Assembly (NCBI GenBank): GCA_005805375.1
Contig: SYMT01000340.1
Span: forward strand, 1-42,769
Origin: Actinomycetota bacterium
GTDB lineage: Bacteria > Armatimonadota > SYMT01
DNA: 42,769 nucleotides
Reading direction: 5' to 3'
The notes beneath the pieces were generated by a model. That model was given only the letters and a program-made list of their open reading frames with translations. It had not been told where the DNA came from and did no database searches. This document shows positions 8,838-17,004 of the stretch, one piece after another. A program made the translations under genes and the position numbers. The first letter of the stretch is position 1, and each line of letters starts with the position of its first letter.

Positions 8838-9716
8838 TTACTCCGGACCAAAGATGGCGTCGGCAAACTCTTTGGCGTTGAATGCCTGGATATCGGTGGG
8901 CTTTTCCCCGGTGCCCATGAATTTGATCGGGATGCCCAGTTCGTTCCGGATCGAGAGGACCACTCCTCCCCGCGCCGTCCCGTCTAGTTTCGTCAGGATA
9001 ATGCCGGTGATGGGTAGGGTGTCGGTGAAGGCGCGCGCCTGCTGCACCGCGTTCTGCCCGATGGTGGCGTCCAGCACCAGGAGCACCTCGTCGGCGGACC
9101 GGCCGAGGGCTCGTTCGGACACCCGATTCACCTTACGCAGCTCGTCCATCAGATTCGTCTTCGTGTGCAGACGACCCGCTGTGTCGGCGATCACCAGATC
9201 AGCGCCGCGGGCACGGGCTGCGGTCACGGCATCAAAGACCACCGCGGCCGGATCGGCGCCCTCGCGGTGGCGGATCATGTCCGTTTTCAGGCGGTCGGCC
9301 CATACCTGAAGCTGTTCGATTGCCCCGGCACGAAACGTGTCGGCCGCCGCCAGAATCACCCGGTTGCCGCGGGACTGGAAGTAGTGGGTGAGCTTGGCGA
9401 TGGACGTGGTTTTGCCCGTGCCGTTGACCCCCACCACCATAATGAGAGTGGGAGGGTTCGGCGCCCACTGGATGACGCCGCTGCCTGCGGAGAGATTCCG
9501 TTCAATGTCGGCCTTCAACCAGTTCTGAGCTTCTTCTCCAGTGGCGAGGCGTTCCTTGCGCACCGCCTCCCGCAGGCGAGTCACCAGCGACAGCGCCGTC
9601 TCATAGCCCACGTCCGCCTCGATCAGCGACTCTTCCAATTCTTCAAAGAGCGCGTCATCAATCTTCGTGCGCCGCTGGAAGATCTGAGTGACCTTCCGGA
9701 ACAGTCCGCGAAACAT
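8838..9716 (-). CDS. ftsY: Signal recognition particle receptor FtsY
   Basis: FtsY is the membrane-associated GTPase that receives SRP-ribosome complexes and passes nascent membrane proteins to SecYEG. This 292-residue version consists of the NG core only, with no long acidic N-terminal region. An N-domain four-helix bundle (about residues 1-85) is followed by the GTPase motifs: G1 GVNGTGKTT at 96-104, the insertion-box-side ADTFRAGAIEQLQVWA, G3 DTAGRLHTKTNLMDEL, G4 TKLDGTARGG and the closing FMGTGEKPTDIQAF. The starting amphipathic MFRGLFRKVTQIF may serve as the lipid anchor. It is followed closely by the small membrane protein gene. Confidence 0.95.
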   Translation of the reverse strand: MFRGLFRKVTQIFQRRTKIDDALFEELEESLIEADVGYETALSLVTRLREAVRKERLATGEEAQNWLKADIERNLSAGSGVIQWAPNPPTLIMVVGVNGTGKTTSIAKLTHYFQSRGNRVILAAADTFRAGAIEQLQVWADRLKTDMIRHREGADPAAVVFDAVTAARARGADLVIADTAGRLHTKTNLMDELRKVNRVSERALGRSADEVLLVLDATIGQNAVQQARAFTDTLPITGIILTKLDGTARGGVVLSIRNELGIPIKFMGTGEKPTDIQAFNAKEFADAIFGPE

Positions 9717-9794
9717 ACCCCCTCCGGAACGCAGGCAGAACGTCGGTCCTATGTTATACCAGCTTCGAGTTTCCGGTCCCCTTCACCCTTTGCC

Positions 9795-10604
9795 ATGCCC
9801 AACCGAGCCAACGACCTCAACGGCGTAGACTGGACGCGGTTCTCGATCAGCGTTTGGAACGACCTGCGGAAAACCCCCGAGGAAGTGGCTCTGGGTCACC
9901 CGGCGCTCTTCCCATCGGCGCTGATCGAGCGCGTGATCCGGTGTTTCACACAAGAAGATGCGCGCGTGGTGCTCGATCCCTTCTGCGGATCCGGTTCCAC
10001 ACTCGTCGCTGCCTGCCGGCTCGGTGGGCGCGGGATCGGATTCGAGGTGTCGGAGCCATATCGGGCGCTCTGCCTGCGCCGGCTGGAGGCGATCGCACCG
10101 CCGGCGCCCGGCGCGTATGAACTGCACGCCGAGGGGGCCGCGGGCGTGAAGGAGCGCCTCGCGCCCGAAAGTGTGGACCTCTGCGTGACCTCGCCCCCCT
10201 ACTGGAACATCCTCTCGCGTCCGCGGACCGCCGATGGGCGTGAGACGCGGGACTACGCCGGCGCTGCCGACGACCTGTCTCGCATTGAGGAGTACCCGAC
10301 ATTCCTCGAAACGCTGGCGCAGGTGCTGGACGGTGTCTGGGATGTGCTAAAGCCGGGCGCCTACTGTGTTGTCAACGTGATGGACCTGCGGAAGAAATCC
10401 CGGTTCTACCCGTTCCACAGTGATCTCGCCTCCCGCCTGTCCGACCCGGAACGAGGCGGACGCTACATCTATGACGACCTCATCATCTGGGACCGGCGCG
10501 CTGACTACAACTCACTCCGGCCCCTCGGCTACCCGGCAGTGTTTCGGGTGAACAAAGTCCACGAGTTTCTGATCCTGCTGCGGAAACCGCCACGCGCCGT
10601 CTGA
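9795..10604 (+). CDS. Orphan DNA methyltransferase (N4/N6 amino class)
   Basis: This 269-residue SAM-dependent DNA methyltransferase has the motif order HPALFP (motif X region), DPFCGSGSTL (motif I, residues 61-70, SAM binding) and then TSPPYWN (motif IV, residues 132-138, catalysis). The SPPY form favours N4-cytosine methylation, though DPPY/SPPY is not absolute. Motif I ahead of motif IV differs from the common beta-class order (IV, then X-I), so the fold is permuted relative to that group. No restriction endonuclease or specificity gene is adjacent, so it looks like a solitary methylase. The start is the ATG at 9795 and lacks a clear Shine-Dalgarno; the open frame upstream overlaps ftsY on the other strand. 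Confidence 0.85.
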   Translation: MPNRANDLNGVDWTRFSISVWNDLRKTPEEVALGHPALFPSALIERVIRCFTQEDARVVLDPFCGSGSTLVAACRLGGRGIGFEVSEPYRALCLRRLEAIAPPAPGAYELHAEGAAGVKERLAPESVDLCVTSPPYWNILSRPRTADGRETRDYAGAADDLSRIEEYPTFLETLAQVLDGVWDVLKPGAYCVVNVMDLRKKSRFYPFHSDLASRLSDPERGGRYIYDDLIIWDRRADYNSLRPLGYPAVFRVNKVHEFLILLRKPPRAV

Positions 10605-10774
10605 GGAGACTGGAGTGCAGTGAGCCTCGGATTCGCTGCCCAGCGGCAGGAATTCATCGCTCGCACCGAGAAGTGCATTGCACCCAGAGCTTGCTCCGTA
10701 ACCGATCCCCGCCTGAATCCGTTCCAGCAACCATCCATTCTACAGCAAGAACCATCCCCGCTCGAGGACGACAC

Positions 10775-11392
10775 GTGCCATCCCAGACCCAATCCCTCAA
10801 CTGTCCGAACTGCGGCGGCCCCGTCCGCGTCGAGCACCGGTCTGTGCGGATGGTGGCGTGTGGCTACTGTGCGGGTCTGCTGGAGGTCGTTCCCGACGGC
10901 GTGCGGATGGCCGGCACGGCGGCGCGCCTGGTCCCGCTGCCCACACAGTTCCGGGTGGGACAGACCGGCACGATCCGCGGACGCCCGTTCCACGTACTGG
11001 GGCGGGTCCGCTATGCCTATGACGAGGGTGTGTGGGACGAGTGGTATCTCGCGCTGGATGATGGCCAGGCGGCGTGGCTGGAAGAAGACGACGGTGAGTA
11101 CATCCTCGCGCGGCCGGAGGAACTGCAAGGTGTAGTTCCCGGATTCGACCAACTCCGAATCGGTGTGCGGCTCACGGTGAACGGGTACTCGTTGATGGTC
11201 ACGGAGCGCTGCCGGGCCCGGGTGGCGGGAGCGGAGGGACAGCTTTTCTCGCGTGCGCTCTTGAATCGGCCGGTGAACTTTGTCGAAGGGAACGCCGGGG
11301 GCCGGATCGCCTACCTGGAGTTCTCGGACGATGGTGTGGAGTTCGGCATCGGCGAACCGCTGGATCGCTCCGATGTGCGCGTGGAGGCCTAG
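10775..11392 (+). CDS. DUF4178 protein with N-terminal zinc ribbon
   Basis: This 205-residue protein opens with a CPNCGG...CGYC zinc ribbon (about residues 10-32). One DUF4178-type beta domain follows, recognisable from GTIRGRPFHVLGRVRYAY, WDEWYLALDDGQAAWLEE and YILARPEE. It starts at a GTG with GAGGA six to seven bases upstream; an ATG further 5' would add an unrelated segment. It is the first gene of a five-gene run with a second DUF4178 gene, a small membrane protein, DUF350 and spermidine synthase. The biochemical function of DUF4178 is not known. In other bacteria it keeps company with polyamine and envelope-stress genes. Confidence 0.8.
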   Translation: MPSQTQSLNCPNCGGPVRVEHRSVRMVACGYCAGLLEVVPDGVRMAGTAARLVPLPTQFRVGQTGTIRGRPFHVLGRVRYAYDEGVWDEWYLALDDGQAAWLEEDDGEYILARPEELQGVVPGFDQLRIGVRLTVNGYSLMVTERCRARVAGAEGQLFSRALLNRPVNFVEGNAGGRIAYLEFSDDGVEFGIGEPLDRSDVRVEA

Positions 11393-11395
11393 CCG

Positions 11396-12652
11396 GTGCT
11401 GCTGCGCTCTCTGAACTGCCCGAACTGTGGAGGCCGAGCCCGTCTTCTGCGAGGAGAACAGACCGCCGCCTGCCTGCACTGCGGCTCGGAAGTGAAGCTC
11501 TCGCAGGCGTATCTGGAAGAACAGGCGCGGGCTCGGCGCTTTCCCACCCGCACATTTGTGCGCCTGGGGATGAAGGCGGACTGGCAGGGCGCCCAGTACG
11601 AGGTAGTCGGCCGTCAGGTGTTTCAGGACCCTGAGGACGCGACTTCGACCTGGGAGGAGTGGGTCCTCGTTTCCGAAACAGGCGAGGTGCTGTTCCTGGA
11701 GTTCGATGAAGGTAAGTGGAAGCTCAGCAAGAGCTTCACCCCGCAGCAGACGCCGAGTCCCGACCAACTGCGAAACGCACCTCCGGGCCGCGTGGTGAAC
11801 TTCGGCGACACACACGCAATGGTGACCGAGAGCGGAGCAGCCCTGATTGTCCATGTGGAAGGGGAACTCCCCTGGCTGGTGCGGCCCGGGCAAGCGACCG
11901 GGTACGTGGATGCCCTCCGAGCAGGCGAGTTCTTCTGCGTGGAGTGGACCGAGGATGCCATTGAATGCTACCGGGGCCATTTTGTGGACCAGCGGCAGCT
12001 CTGCACGCTCTTCGGGCAGAAGGAAGCCCTCATCGCGCTGGATCGGCAGCAACTGAGCCACCAGAGTCGTCGGCGGTTCGGAGCGGTATGTATCGCGGCC
12101 GGTGTCCTGGCTCTCTGCTGCTGGATCTATTCCTTTGGCGGCGGACAGGTGGTTGAGGGCGGGATGGGGAACACACCATTAGCCGGAGTCACCGACGAGG
12201 GAGTACGCTTCGGGCCGGTGGAGTTGAGAGCGCGGGATCGGGTACATCGCCTGGAGATTCAGGGGAAGATGAGCGACGACTCCAACTGGGTCGCCGCCGT
12301 GCTAGAGGATGCCGAGGAGCAGGAACTGGTGTCGGCAGACCGAGACATGTGGGATGAACACGGGGTCGACTCGGACGGCGCCTGGCACGAATCCGATCTG
12401 AGCGCCAGCCACGATTTCGTGCTGCGGAAGCCGGGCCAGTACTACGTCCGGTTGTATGCCGAGCCGGAGCCGGGCCGCACCCCTTCACTCGGCACGTCCG
12501 GGTCGTTCGTACTTCGGGAAGGAGTGTTGAACGGCACCTGGCTTGGCATCTACGGGTTCCTGGCCCTCGTCATCGGCACCTGCTTTTTGCTCTCTGGATC
12601 GCCCCAGACGGTGCAGAAGTTCCAGGAATCCATGGCCTCGTCCGACGATTGA
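11396..12652 (+). CDS. DUF4178 membrane protein
   Basis: This 418-residue paralogue of the previous gene begins three bases after its stop at a GTG. It has an N-terminal CPNCGG...CLHCGS zinc ribbon and a DUF4178 domain (GMKADWQGAQYEVVGRQV, TWEEWVLVSETGEVLFLE). A transmembrane helix near residue 230 (FGAVCIAAGVLALCCWIYSF) is followed by an external beta domain of about 150 residues and a second helix near 385 (WLGIYGFLALVIGTCFLL). The topology suggests a cytoplasmic zinc/DUF4178 part and a periplasmic or surface sensor part. The role is inferred only from its place in the polyamine operon. Confidence 0.8.
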   Translation: MLLRSLNCPNCGGRARLLRGEQTAACLHCGSEVKLSQAYLEEQARARRFPTRTFVRLGMKADWQGAQYEVVGRQVFQDPEDATSTWEEWVLVSETGEVLFLEFDEGKWKLSKSFTPQQTPSPDQLRNAPPGRVVNFGDTHAMVTESGAALIVHVEGELPWLVRPGQATGYVDALRAGEFFCVEWTEDAIECYRGHFVDQRQLCTLFGQKEALIALDRQQLSHQSRRRFGAVCIAAGVLALCCWIYSFGGGQVVEGGMGNTPLAGVTDEGVRFGPVELRARDRVHRLEIQGKMSDDSNWVAAVLEDAEEQELVSADRDMWDEHGVDSDGAWHESDLSASHDFVLRKPGQYYVRLYAEPEPGRTPSLGTSGSFVLREGVLNGTWLGIYGFLALVIGTCFLLSGSPQTVQKFQESMASSDD

Positions 12653-12697
12653 CACACCGGCAAGCAGGGACAATTGCCGGACAGGGGGAAGGATGAA

Positions 12698-12877
12698 ATG
12701 CTGCCGGGATATCGGATCGCAAGTGCGATCATCGTGGTCCTGCTGGGGCTCGCCTGGATGGCGGGATACTACGGCTGGGGACTGGACTCGGACGCTACGG
12801 CGCGGGCCCGCAACTTGCGGCAAGGCAGTATCCACGGGCGGCGCATGATGGGCGGCGGCCCCGGGTTCGGCAAGTAG
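12698..12877 (+). CDS. Small single-pass membrane protein, polyamine operon
   Basis: This 59-residue protein has one helix (IASAIIVVLLGLAWMAGYYGW) and a basic, glycine-rich tail ending MMGGGPGFGK. A strong ribosome site (GGGGGAAGGA) precedes the ATG at 12698. It sits between the second DUF4178 gene and DUF350 in the same direction. I do not recognise a named family, and its conservation in similar operons needs checking. Confidence 0.65.
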   Translation: MLPGYRIASAIIVVLLGLAWMAGYYGWGLDSDATARARNLRQGSIHGRRMMGGGPGFGK

Positions 12878-12898
12878 GAGCAGGGGAGGAGACCGGGG

Positions 12899-13228
12899 AT
12901 GCGATCCTGGAAGCAAGGGACGGTGTGGGCGGCGGGTTTCCTGGCGTTGGGGCTCGCGGCGGCTGCGCGCGCGCAGAGTGGGCCCCTGGCGGTAGGCGGG
13001 GGCACCCCGGTGGGCGGGGCAGATCTCTGGTCGCAGGTGCTCACCACGCTGCTCTTCAGCGTGCTCGGCATGGTCCTGGTGATCGCCGGCTTCAAGCTGT
13101 TCGACGTGGTGATCCGCTTCGACCTGGAGCGGGAGATCTGCGAGAAGAACAATATCGCTGCGTCTATCCTGGCGGGTGCGGTCATCCTGGGTCTCTGCCT
13201 CATCGTCGCCGCGGTCATCCTGACGTGA
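12899..13228 (+). CDS. DUF350 family membrane protein (YjfL-like)
   Basis: The 109-residue protein has a cleavable-looking signal segment ending ARAQS and then two transmembrane helices separated by a short charged loop. The DUF350 core is visible in GFKLFDVVIRFDLEREICEKN followed by NIAASILAGAVILGLCLI. DUF350 proteins are small inner-membrane proteins often linked to spermidine synthase-like and PspA/YjfJ envelope-stress genes. Their molecular role is not settled. GGGGAGGAGA lies just upstream of the start. It has a single DUF350 unit, whereas many homologues carry two or more. Confidence 0.82.
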   Translation: MRSWKQGTVWAAGFLALGLAAAARAQSGPLAVGGGTPVGGADLWSQVLTTLLFSVLGMVLVIAGFKLFDVVIRFDLEREICEKNNIAASILAGAVILGLCLIVAAVILT

Positions 13229-13361
13229 AATACCCGACCACGGAGGGACGCACGGGCAAGCGGAGCGGAGCCGTCTGCGTGGTACGACCTGTCCACTGAA
13301 GGATGAGGGCTAAGGGGGCGATACGTTCCGTGACTCCGAGCGGTCCGCTGCAGTGTGACGG

Positions 13362-14972
13362 ATGAGGCTGGACGACGGCGTGGCTGCACCACCGGCGGAC
13401 TCTGCGTCCGCCGCTCCAGATCCTGCAGCGCCCTCTTCGGCGCCTGCTCCGGTGGGGCCGCAGGACGAATCGCGGTCGGAGGCGTTTGCGCTCCTGGCGG
13501 CCATCTTCCTGGTTGCCGCCTGCGGATTGGTGTATGAGCTGCTCATCGCCACCGTTTCGTCCTACCTGCTGGGCAGCAGCGTCACCCAGTTTTCGCTCTC
13601 CGTCGGGCTCTTCGTCGGCTCCATGGGGCTGGGATCGTGGATCTCCCAGCGGGTGCAGCGGAAGCTCCTCCCCACGTTCTTTTTTCTCGAACTGGCCCTC
13701 GGAGCCGTCGGAGGCGTGTCCGCCACACTGCTGTTTGCCGCCTACCAGTATGGGGCGGTCTACTGGGTGCTGCTGCTCGGTCTCCTGGTGCTCATCGGCA
13801 CGCTGGTCGGCATCGAACTTCCGCTGCTGGTGCGTCTGCTGGATCAATACGGCCAGCTCCGGACGATTGTGGCGCAGGCTCTTTCCTTCGATTATCTCGG
13901 GTCGCTAGTGGGCTCCGTGCTCTTCCCGCTGGTGCTCCTCCCAGTGCTGGGCATCGTACGCACGGGGTTTGCGGTCGGACTGCTCAACGTGGGAGTGGCG
14001 CTGTACACGCTCCAGACATTCCGACATCGGTTTCGGGGTTCCGGGCCGCTGGTGCTGTGCTGGTTGACGGCGGCTGTACTCGCGGCCGGGTTTGCCTTCT
14101 CCCTCCAGCTCACATCGTTTCTGGAAGGCCGCCTCTACGACGATCAGGTGGTCTTTTCCCGCCAGACTCCGTATCAGCGGATCGTCTTCACTCGCTGGCG
14201 CGATGACTTTCGGCTCTTCCTCGACGGCAACATACAGTTCTCGTCGGTGGACGAGTATCGTTACCACGAAACGCTGATCCATCTTCCGCTGGGCCTCGCT
14301 GCCAATCGCGAGGAGGTCCTCATCCTTGGCGGGGGTGACGGGATGGCGGTGCGCGAGGTGCTGACATATCCCGACGTGCGACGGGTTACTGTGGTGGATC
14401 TGGACCCGGAGATGACGCGGCTGGCGCGGACCTATCCCACGCTGCGCGCCCTGAACCGGGACTCCCTGCACGACCCGCGCGTACGCCTGATTCATAAGGA
14501 CGCCTACACATTCCTGGAGAAGGGTGTCGAGCGTTTCGGTGTAATTGTCACGGACCTCCCCGACCCGAACAACGACGCGCTGGCCAAGCTCTACTCGCGG
14601 GAGTTTTACCGGTTGGTGCAACATCGGTTGGGCCAGGGGGGCGTGTTCATTACGCAGGCAGGTTCGCCGTTCTTTGGGCGCGAGGCGTTCTGGTGCATCG
14701 TCCGCACCATGCGCGCCGCCGGCTTTCGGACGGCGCCGGTGCATACCTACGTACCGAGTTTCGGAGACTGGGGGTGGGTTCTGGGCTCCCAGCGAACCCT
14801 CCACCTGCCTCGGGCTCGTCTCCCGAGAACTCTCCGCTTCCTCTCCCCCGCGGTACTTCCTACCCTGTCCGTCTTCGATGCCGATGCGGCCGAGATCCCG
14901 GTGGAGATCTCCACGCTGGATCACCCCCGCATTCAGAGGTACTACCTGGAAGGCGCCCGGCGCTGGGACTGA
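13362..14972 (+). CDS. speE: Membrane-bound spermidine synthase (polyamine aminopropyltransferase)
   Basis: The 536-residue protein starts with an Ala/Pro-rich tail and about seven membrane helices (residues 40-255). A cytoplasmic spermidine synthase domain follows: TPYQRIV, RLFLDGNIQFSSVDEYRYHE, the SAM-binding ILGGGDGMAVREVL (residues 321-334), VVDLDPEM and TDLPDPNN. It should transfer the aminopropyl group of decarboxylated SAM to a diamine. No SAM decarboxylase gene (speD) is nearby, so the donor must come from elsewhere or the substrate differs. The multi-helix N-terminus is typical of the long SpeE form in DUF350 operons and could couple the reaction to a membrane process. Confidence 0.87.
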   Translation: MRLDDGVAAPPADSASAAPDPAAPSSAPAPVGPQDESRSEAFALLAAIFLVAACGLVYELLIATVSSYLLGSSVTQFSLSVGLFVGSMGLGSWISQRVQRKLLPTFFFLELALGAVGGVSATLLFAAYQYGAVYWVLLLGLLVLIGTLVGIELPLLVRLLDQYGQLRTIVAQALSFDYLGSLVGSVLFPLVLLPVLGIVRTGFAVGLLNVGVALYTLQTFRHRFRGSGPLVLCWLTAAVLAAGFAFSLQLTSFLEGRLYDDQVVFSRQTPYQRIVFTRWRDDFRLFLDGNIQFSSVDEYRYHETLIHLPLGLAANREEVLILGGGDGMAVREVLTYPDVRRVTVVDLDPEMTRLARTYPTLRALNRDSLHDPRVRLIHKDAYTFLEKGVERFGVIVTDLPDPNNDALAKLYSREFYRLVQHRLGQGGVFITQAGSPFFGREAFWCIVRTMRAAGFRTAPVHTYVPSFGDWGWVLGSQRTLHLPRARLPRTLRFLSPAVLPTLSVFDADAAEIPVEISTLDHPRIQRYYLEGARRWD

Positions 14973-15315
14973 GGCGTTTCGCGCACTCCCGGTGCGTCCG
15001 CCGCCAGTGCGTCGTCGGGGCGCAACTCGTGCGGCCGGCGTGGCACTGCGGGGGTGTCGCGACGCGGCACTGGGAGTGCGCCCGGGAGGCTGCCGCGGGC
15101 GATCGGCTCCGGCTGTGCGGTGGTGGGGAGAGCCCTTCCATCATTCGGGAGAAGTCCATCTCACGGCGACCGGGATCGCTGCTACTGCCTCCATCGTAGC
15201 ACGCGTCCGGCCGAGAGGTTCCTGGCCACCCGCGAGAATGATTGCCGATCCTGCGGCGCAGGGTCGCCTAACGACTTGCGCGCAGAGACGGATGTAACGA
15301 GGAGAGGACGCCCCA
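14973..15315. other. Spacer between spermidine synthase and sigma-factor cluster
   Basis: I see no gene or strong hairpin in this 343-base stretch. It must hold the promoter of the downstream sigma/HTH/helicase cluster, but no clear -35/-10 pair stands out. The only firm signal is the ribosome site GAGGAGAGGA at its right end. Confidence 0.4.
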
Positions 15316-15582
15316 ATGCGGAGAACGATCACAGGAGAGCCGGACCCTCAGAGACCGATCTCCGAGGAGAGGGACACGGTGCGACTGACCTTCCTGGGCG
15401 ACTGGGAGGAAGGAACCGGCCGGCCCGTCGAAGAACACGCGCGGCGGCATCCTCGCCACGCCGGTGCGCTGCTGGAATGTGCGGTGGGAGCGCTTGAACT
15501 CTCCGGGCCGCCGGGGGCAGGGTCGCCCATTGAGGAAACAGAGGCGCCGCTGGACCCTGCGGCGGCCGAACGGATGCGTTAA
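15316..15582 (+). CDS. Small acidic protein with WEE...HP module
   Basis: This 88-residue protein has GAGGAGAGGA upstream of the ATG. Its central part, VRLTFLGDWEEGTGRPVEEH followed by ARRHPRHAGALLECAV, aligns with the N-terminus of the HTH protein at 16413-17003 (RL..L..WEE...E...RHP..A..L...V). The two therefore share a small helical module. Similar HP-containing stretches occur at the N-termini of some planctomycete kinases. It is the first gene of the sigma/HTH/helicase cluster and might be a binding partner or antagonist of the sigma factor. That role is inferred from position alone. Confidence 0.55.
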   Translation: MRRTITGEPDPQRPISEERDTVRLTFLGDWEEGTGRPVEEHARRHPRHAGALLECAVGALELSGPPGAGSPIEETEAPLDPAAAERMR

Positions 15583-15704
15583 GAAAACGGCTGGAAAAAT
15601 CCGTTGCCGACTTTGCATGGGAGCCGGCGCATGGACTACCGGCCGGTTCGGGGAAACGGCGGCGTCCGCTCGGCGCAGGCGCCCGCAACCGGAGAGGGAT
15701 TGGG

Positions 15705-16400
15705 ATGCTGTCGAACGCCTATCAGGACGGGATCTTCGCGGCGGGAGAGGCGGAGCAGCGGGTGAAGTCGCTGCGCGCTCACCTCCGGCAGGCGGCGGAG
15801 CTGGAGGCAGCGGGGAATCGGGACGAGGCACGGCTGGAAGTGCGGAAGAGCGATCGGATCATCGAAGAGTTGATCCGTCGTCTCGCCGGGCGCTTCCGCC
15901 GCTATGCTCGCCGCCGCCTGCCGGACCCGGATCTGGAGGAGGACGCGGTGGTGGAGATGGGTATCGAGCTCACTCGCCGCGTCCGCCGGATTGACGGCAG
16001 CTACCTGTTCCTGGAGCAGTGCTTCAACCGGGGGGTTTTTACCATGCACCTGGACGTTCTGGAACGGGTTCGGCGCGAGAACGACTTGCGCCCGGGGCAG
16101 GCTGCGGTTCTCAGCCTGGATGCCCGCGTTGCCGACGCAGAGGACGCGCCGCTTCTCGCCGACGTGGTGGAAGATCCTGCGGCACGTGAGAAGCTCGAGG
16201 CTGTGCTGGGTCGCAGCTACATGGATCGCGTGATGCGCGAACTCCCACCGCGCCATTTACAGATCCTGATGGATCGGCTGAACGGTCTGGAGTGGGAACA
16301 GATCGCGGCTCGCTCTGGGGTCAGCCTGCGGACTGCGCGCAACCACTATGACCAGGGTCTGGCCCGAGTGCGGGTCATGCTGGTCTCCGGGGCAGAGTGA
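15705..16400 (+). CDS. Sigma-70 family (ECF-like) RNA polymerase sigma factor
   Basis: This 231-residue protein has a helical region-2-like segment (LAGRFRRYARRRLPDPDLEED, about residues 60-80). A region-4 helix-turn-helix lies at the C-terminus (LPPRHLQILMDRLNGLEWEQ then IAARSGVSLRTARNHYDQGL, residues 180-219). It would direct RNA polymerase to a small regulon, possibly its own cluster. A GGAGAGG ribosome site precedes the ATG. It is unusual in having about 50 extra charged N-terminal residues and a weakly conserved region 2, so the assignment rests mainly on region 4. No classical anti-sigma factor with membrane anchor is adjacent. Confidence 0.75.
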   Translation: MLSNAYQDGIFAAGEAEQRVKSLRAHLRQAAELEAAGNRDEARLEVRKSDRIIEELIRRLAGRFRRYARRRLPDPDLEEDAVVEMGIELTRRVRRIDGSYLFLEQCFNRGVFTMHLDVLERVRRENDLRPGQAAVLSLDARVADAEDAPLLADVVEDPAAREKLEAVLGRSYMDRVMRELPPRHLQILMDRLNGLEWEQIAARSGVSLRTARNHYDQGLARVRVMLVSGAE

Positions 16401-16412
16401 GGGACGAACCCG

Positions 16413-17003
16413 ATGGACACCACATACGAACTGGACTCAATTCGACTGGAGTACCTGGAAGCGTGGGAAGAGAACCGGGCTCCCTCGCTGGAAAGCCTGG
16501 TGGCCCGGCATCCGCAGTACGCGGCGGAGTTGAGCGACCTGGTCTTTTCCCTATTGGAAGAGGATCCTGAGGCGGGGGTTCGCAGGGATGCGGCACCGGC
16601 GGAGGATCCGGCGCTGGCGCGAATCCTCGCCTTCGTCCACGGTAATGATGAGTCGCTGGCGCAGGCCCGCAAGGCGGTCGGATGGAGCCCGGGCGCGTTG
16701 GCCCAGCGGCTGAACCTTCCCGCCCGGATGGTGGCCTGGCTGGAACAGGGTACTCTCCGCGAGTTGCCCGAGCAACTGGAATTGCGGCTGGCGGAACTAT
16801 TCGCCCGATCCCGCGACCAGGTTCGGGAGATGCTTGCACCCCCAGTGCTGCGGCAGCCCGCGGGTGCGTTCTTTCGGGCTACCGGCGGCTCTCCGCGCAC
16901 TCCCGTGGCCCGCGAGCGCACCTTTGAAGAGGCGCTCGCCGAGTGCTCACGTCAGGAACCGTTGACCGAGAGCCAGCGGCAGGAGTGGTTGGGAACCGCC
17001 TGA
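16413..17003 (+). CDS. XRE-like HTH regulator with WEE...HP module
   Basis: This 196-residue protein has the same WEE...RHP module as the small upstream protein (residues 10-50). A helix-turn-helix of the XRE/lambda-repressor type follows (SLAQARKAVGWSPGALAQRL then NLPARMVAWLEQG, residues 81-113), and the C-terminal tail is probably flexible. It is followed one base later by the ImmA/IrrE-helicase gene. XRE regulators next to ImmA/IrrE peptidases are commonly repressors cleaved by the peptidase, as with ImmR/ImmA and DdrO/IrrE, so it is a candidate substrate. The start has GAGGGA upstream, 12 bases after the sigma gene. Confidence 0.72.
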   Translation: MDTTYELDSIRLEYLEAWEENRAPSLESLVARHPQYAAELSDLVFSLLEEDPEAGVRRDAAPAEDPALARILAFVHGNDESLAQARKAVGWSPGALAQRLNLPARMVAWLEQGTLRELPEQLELRLAELFARSRDQVREMLAPPVLRQPAGAFFRATGGSPRTPVARERTFEEALAECSRQEPLTESQRQEWLGTA

Positions 17004-17004
17004 G

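Noticed and set aside
9745-9765. TATAAC/TATACC in the ftsY-methyltransferase spacer as a promoter
   Set aside because: A -10-like hexamer exists on either strand, but no -35 at suitable spacing supports it.
10529-12061. Minus-strand frame across the DUF4178 genes
   Set aside because: No motif or ribosome site; zinc ribbons and DUF4178 features lie on the plus strand.
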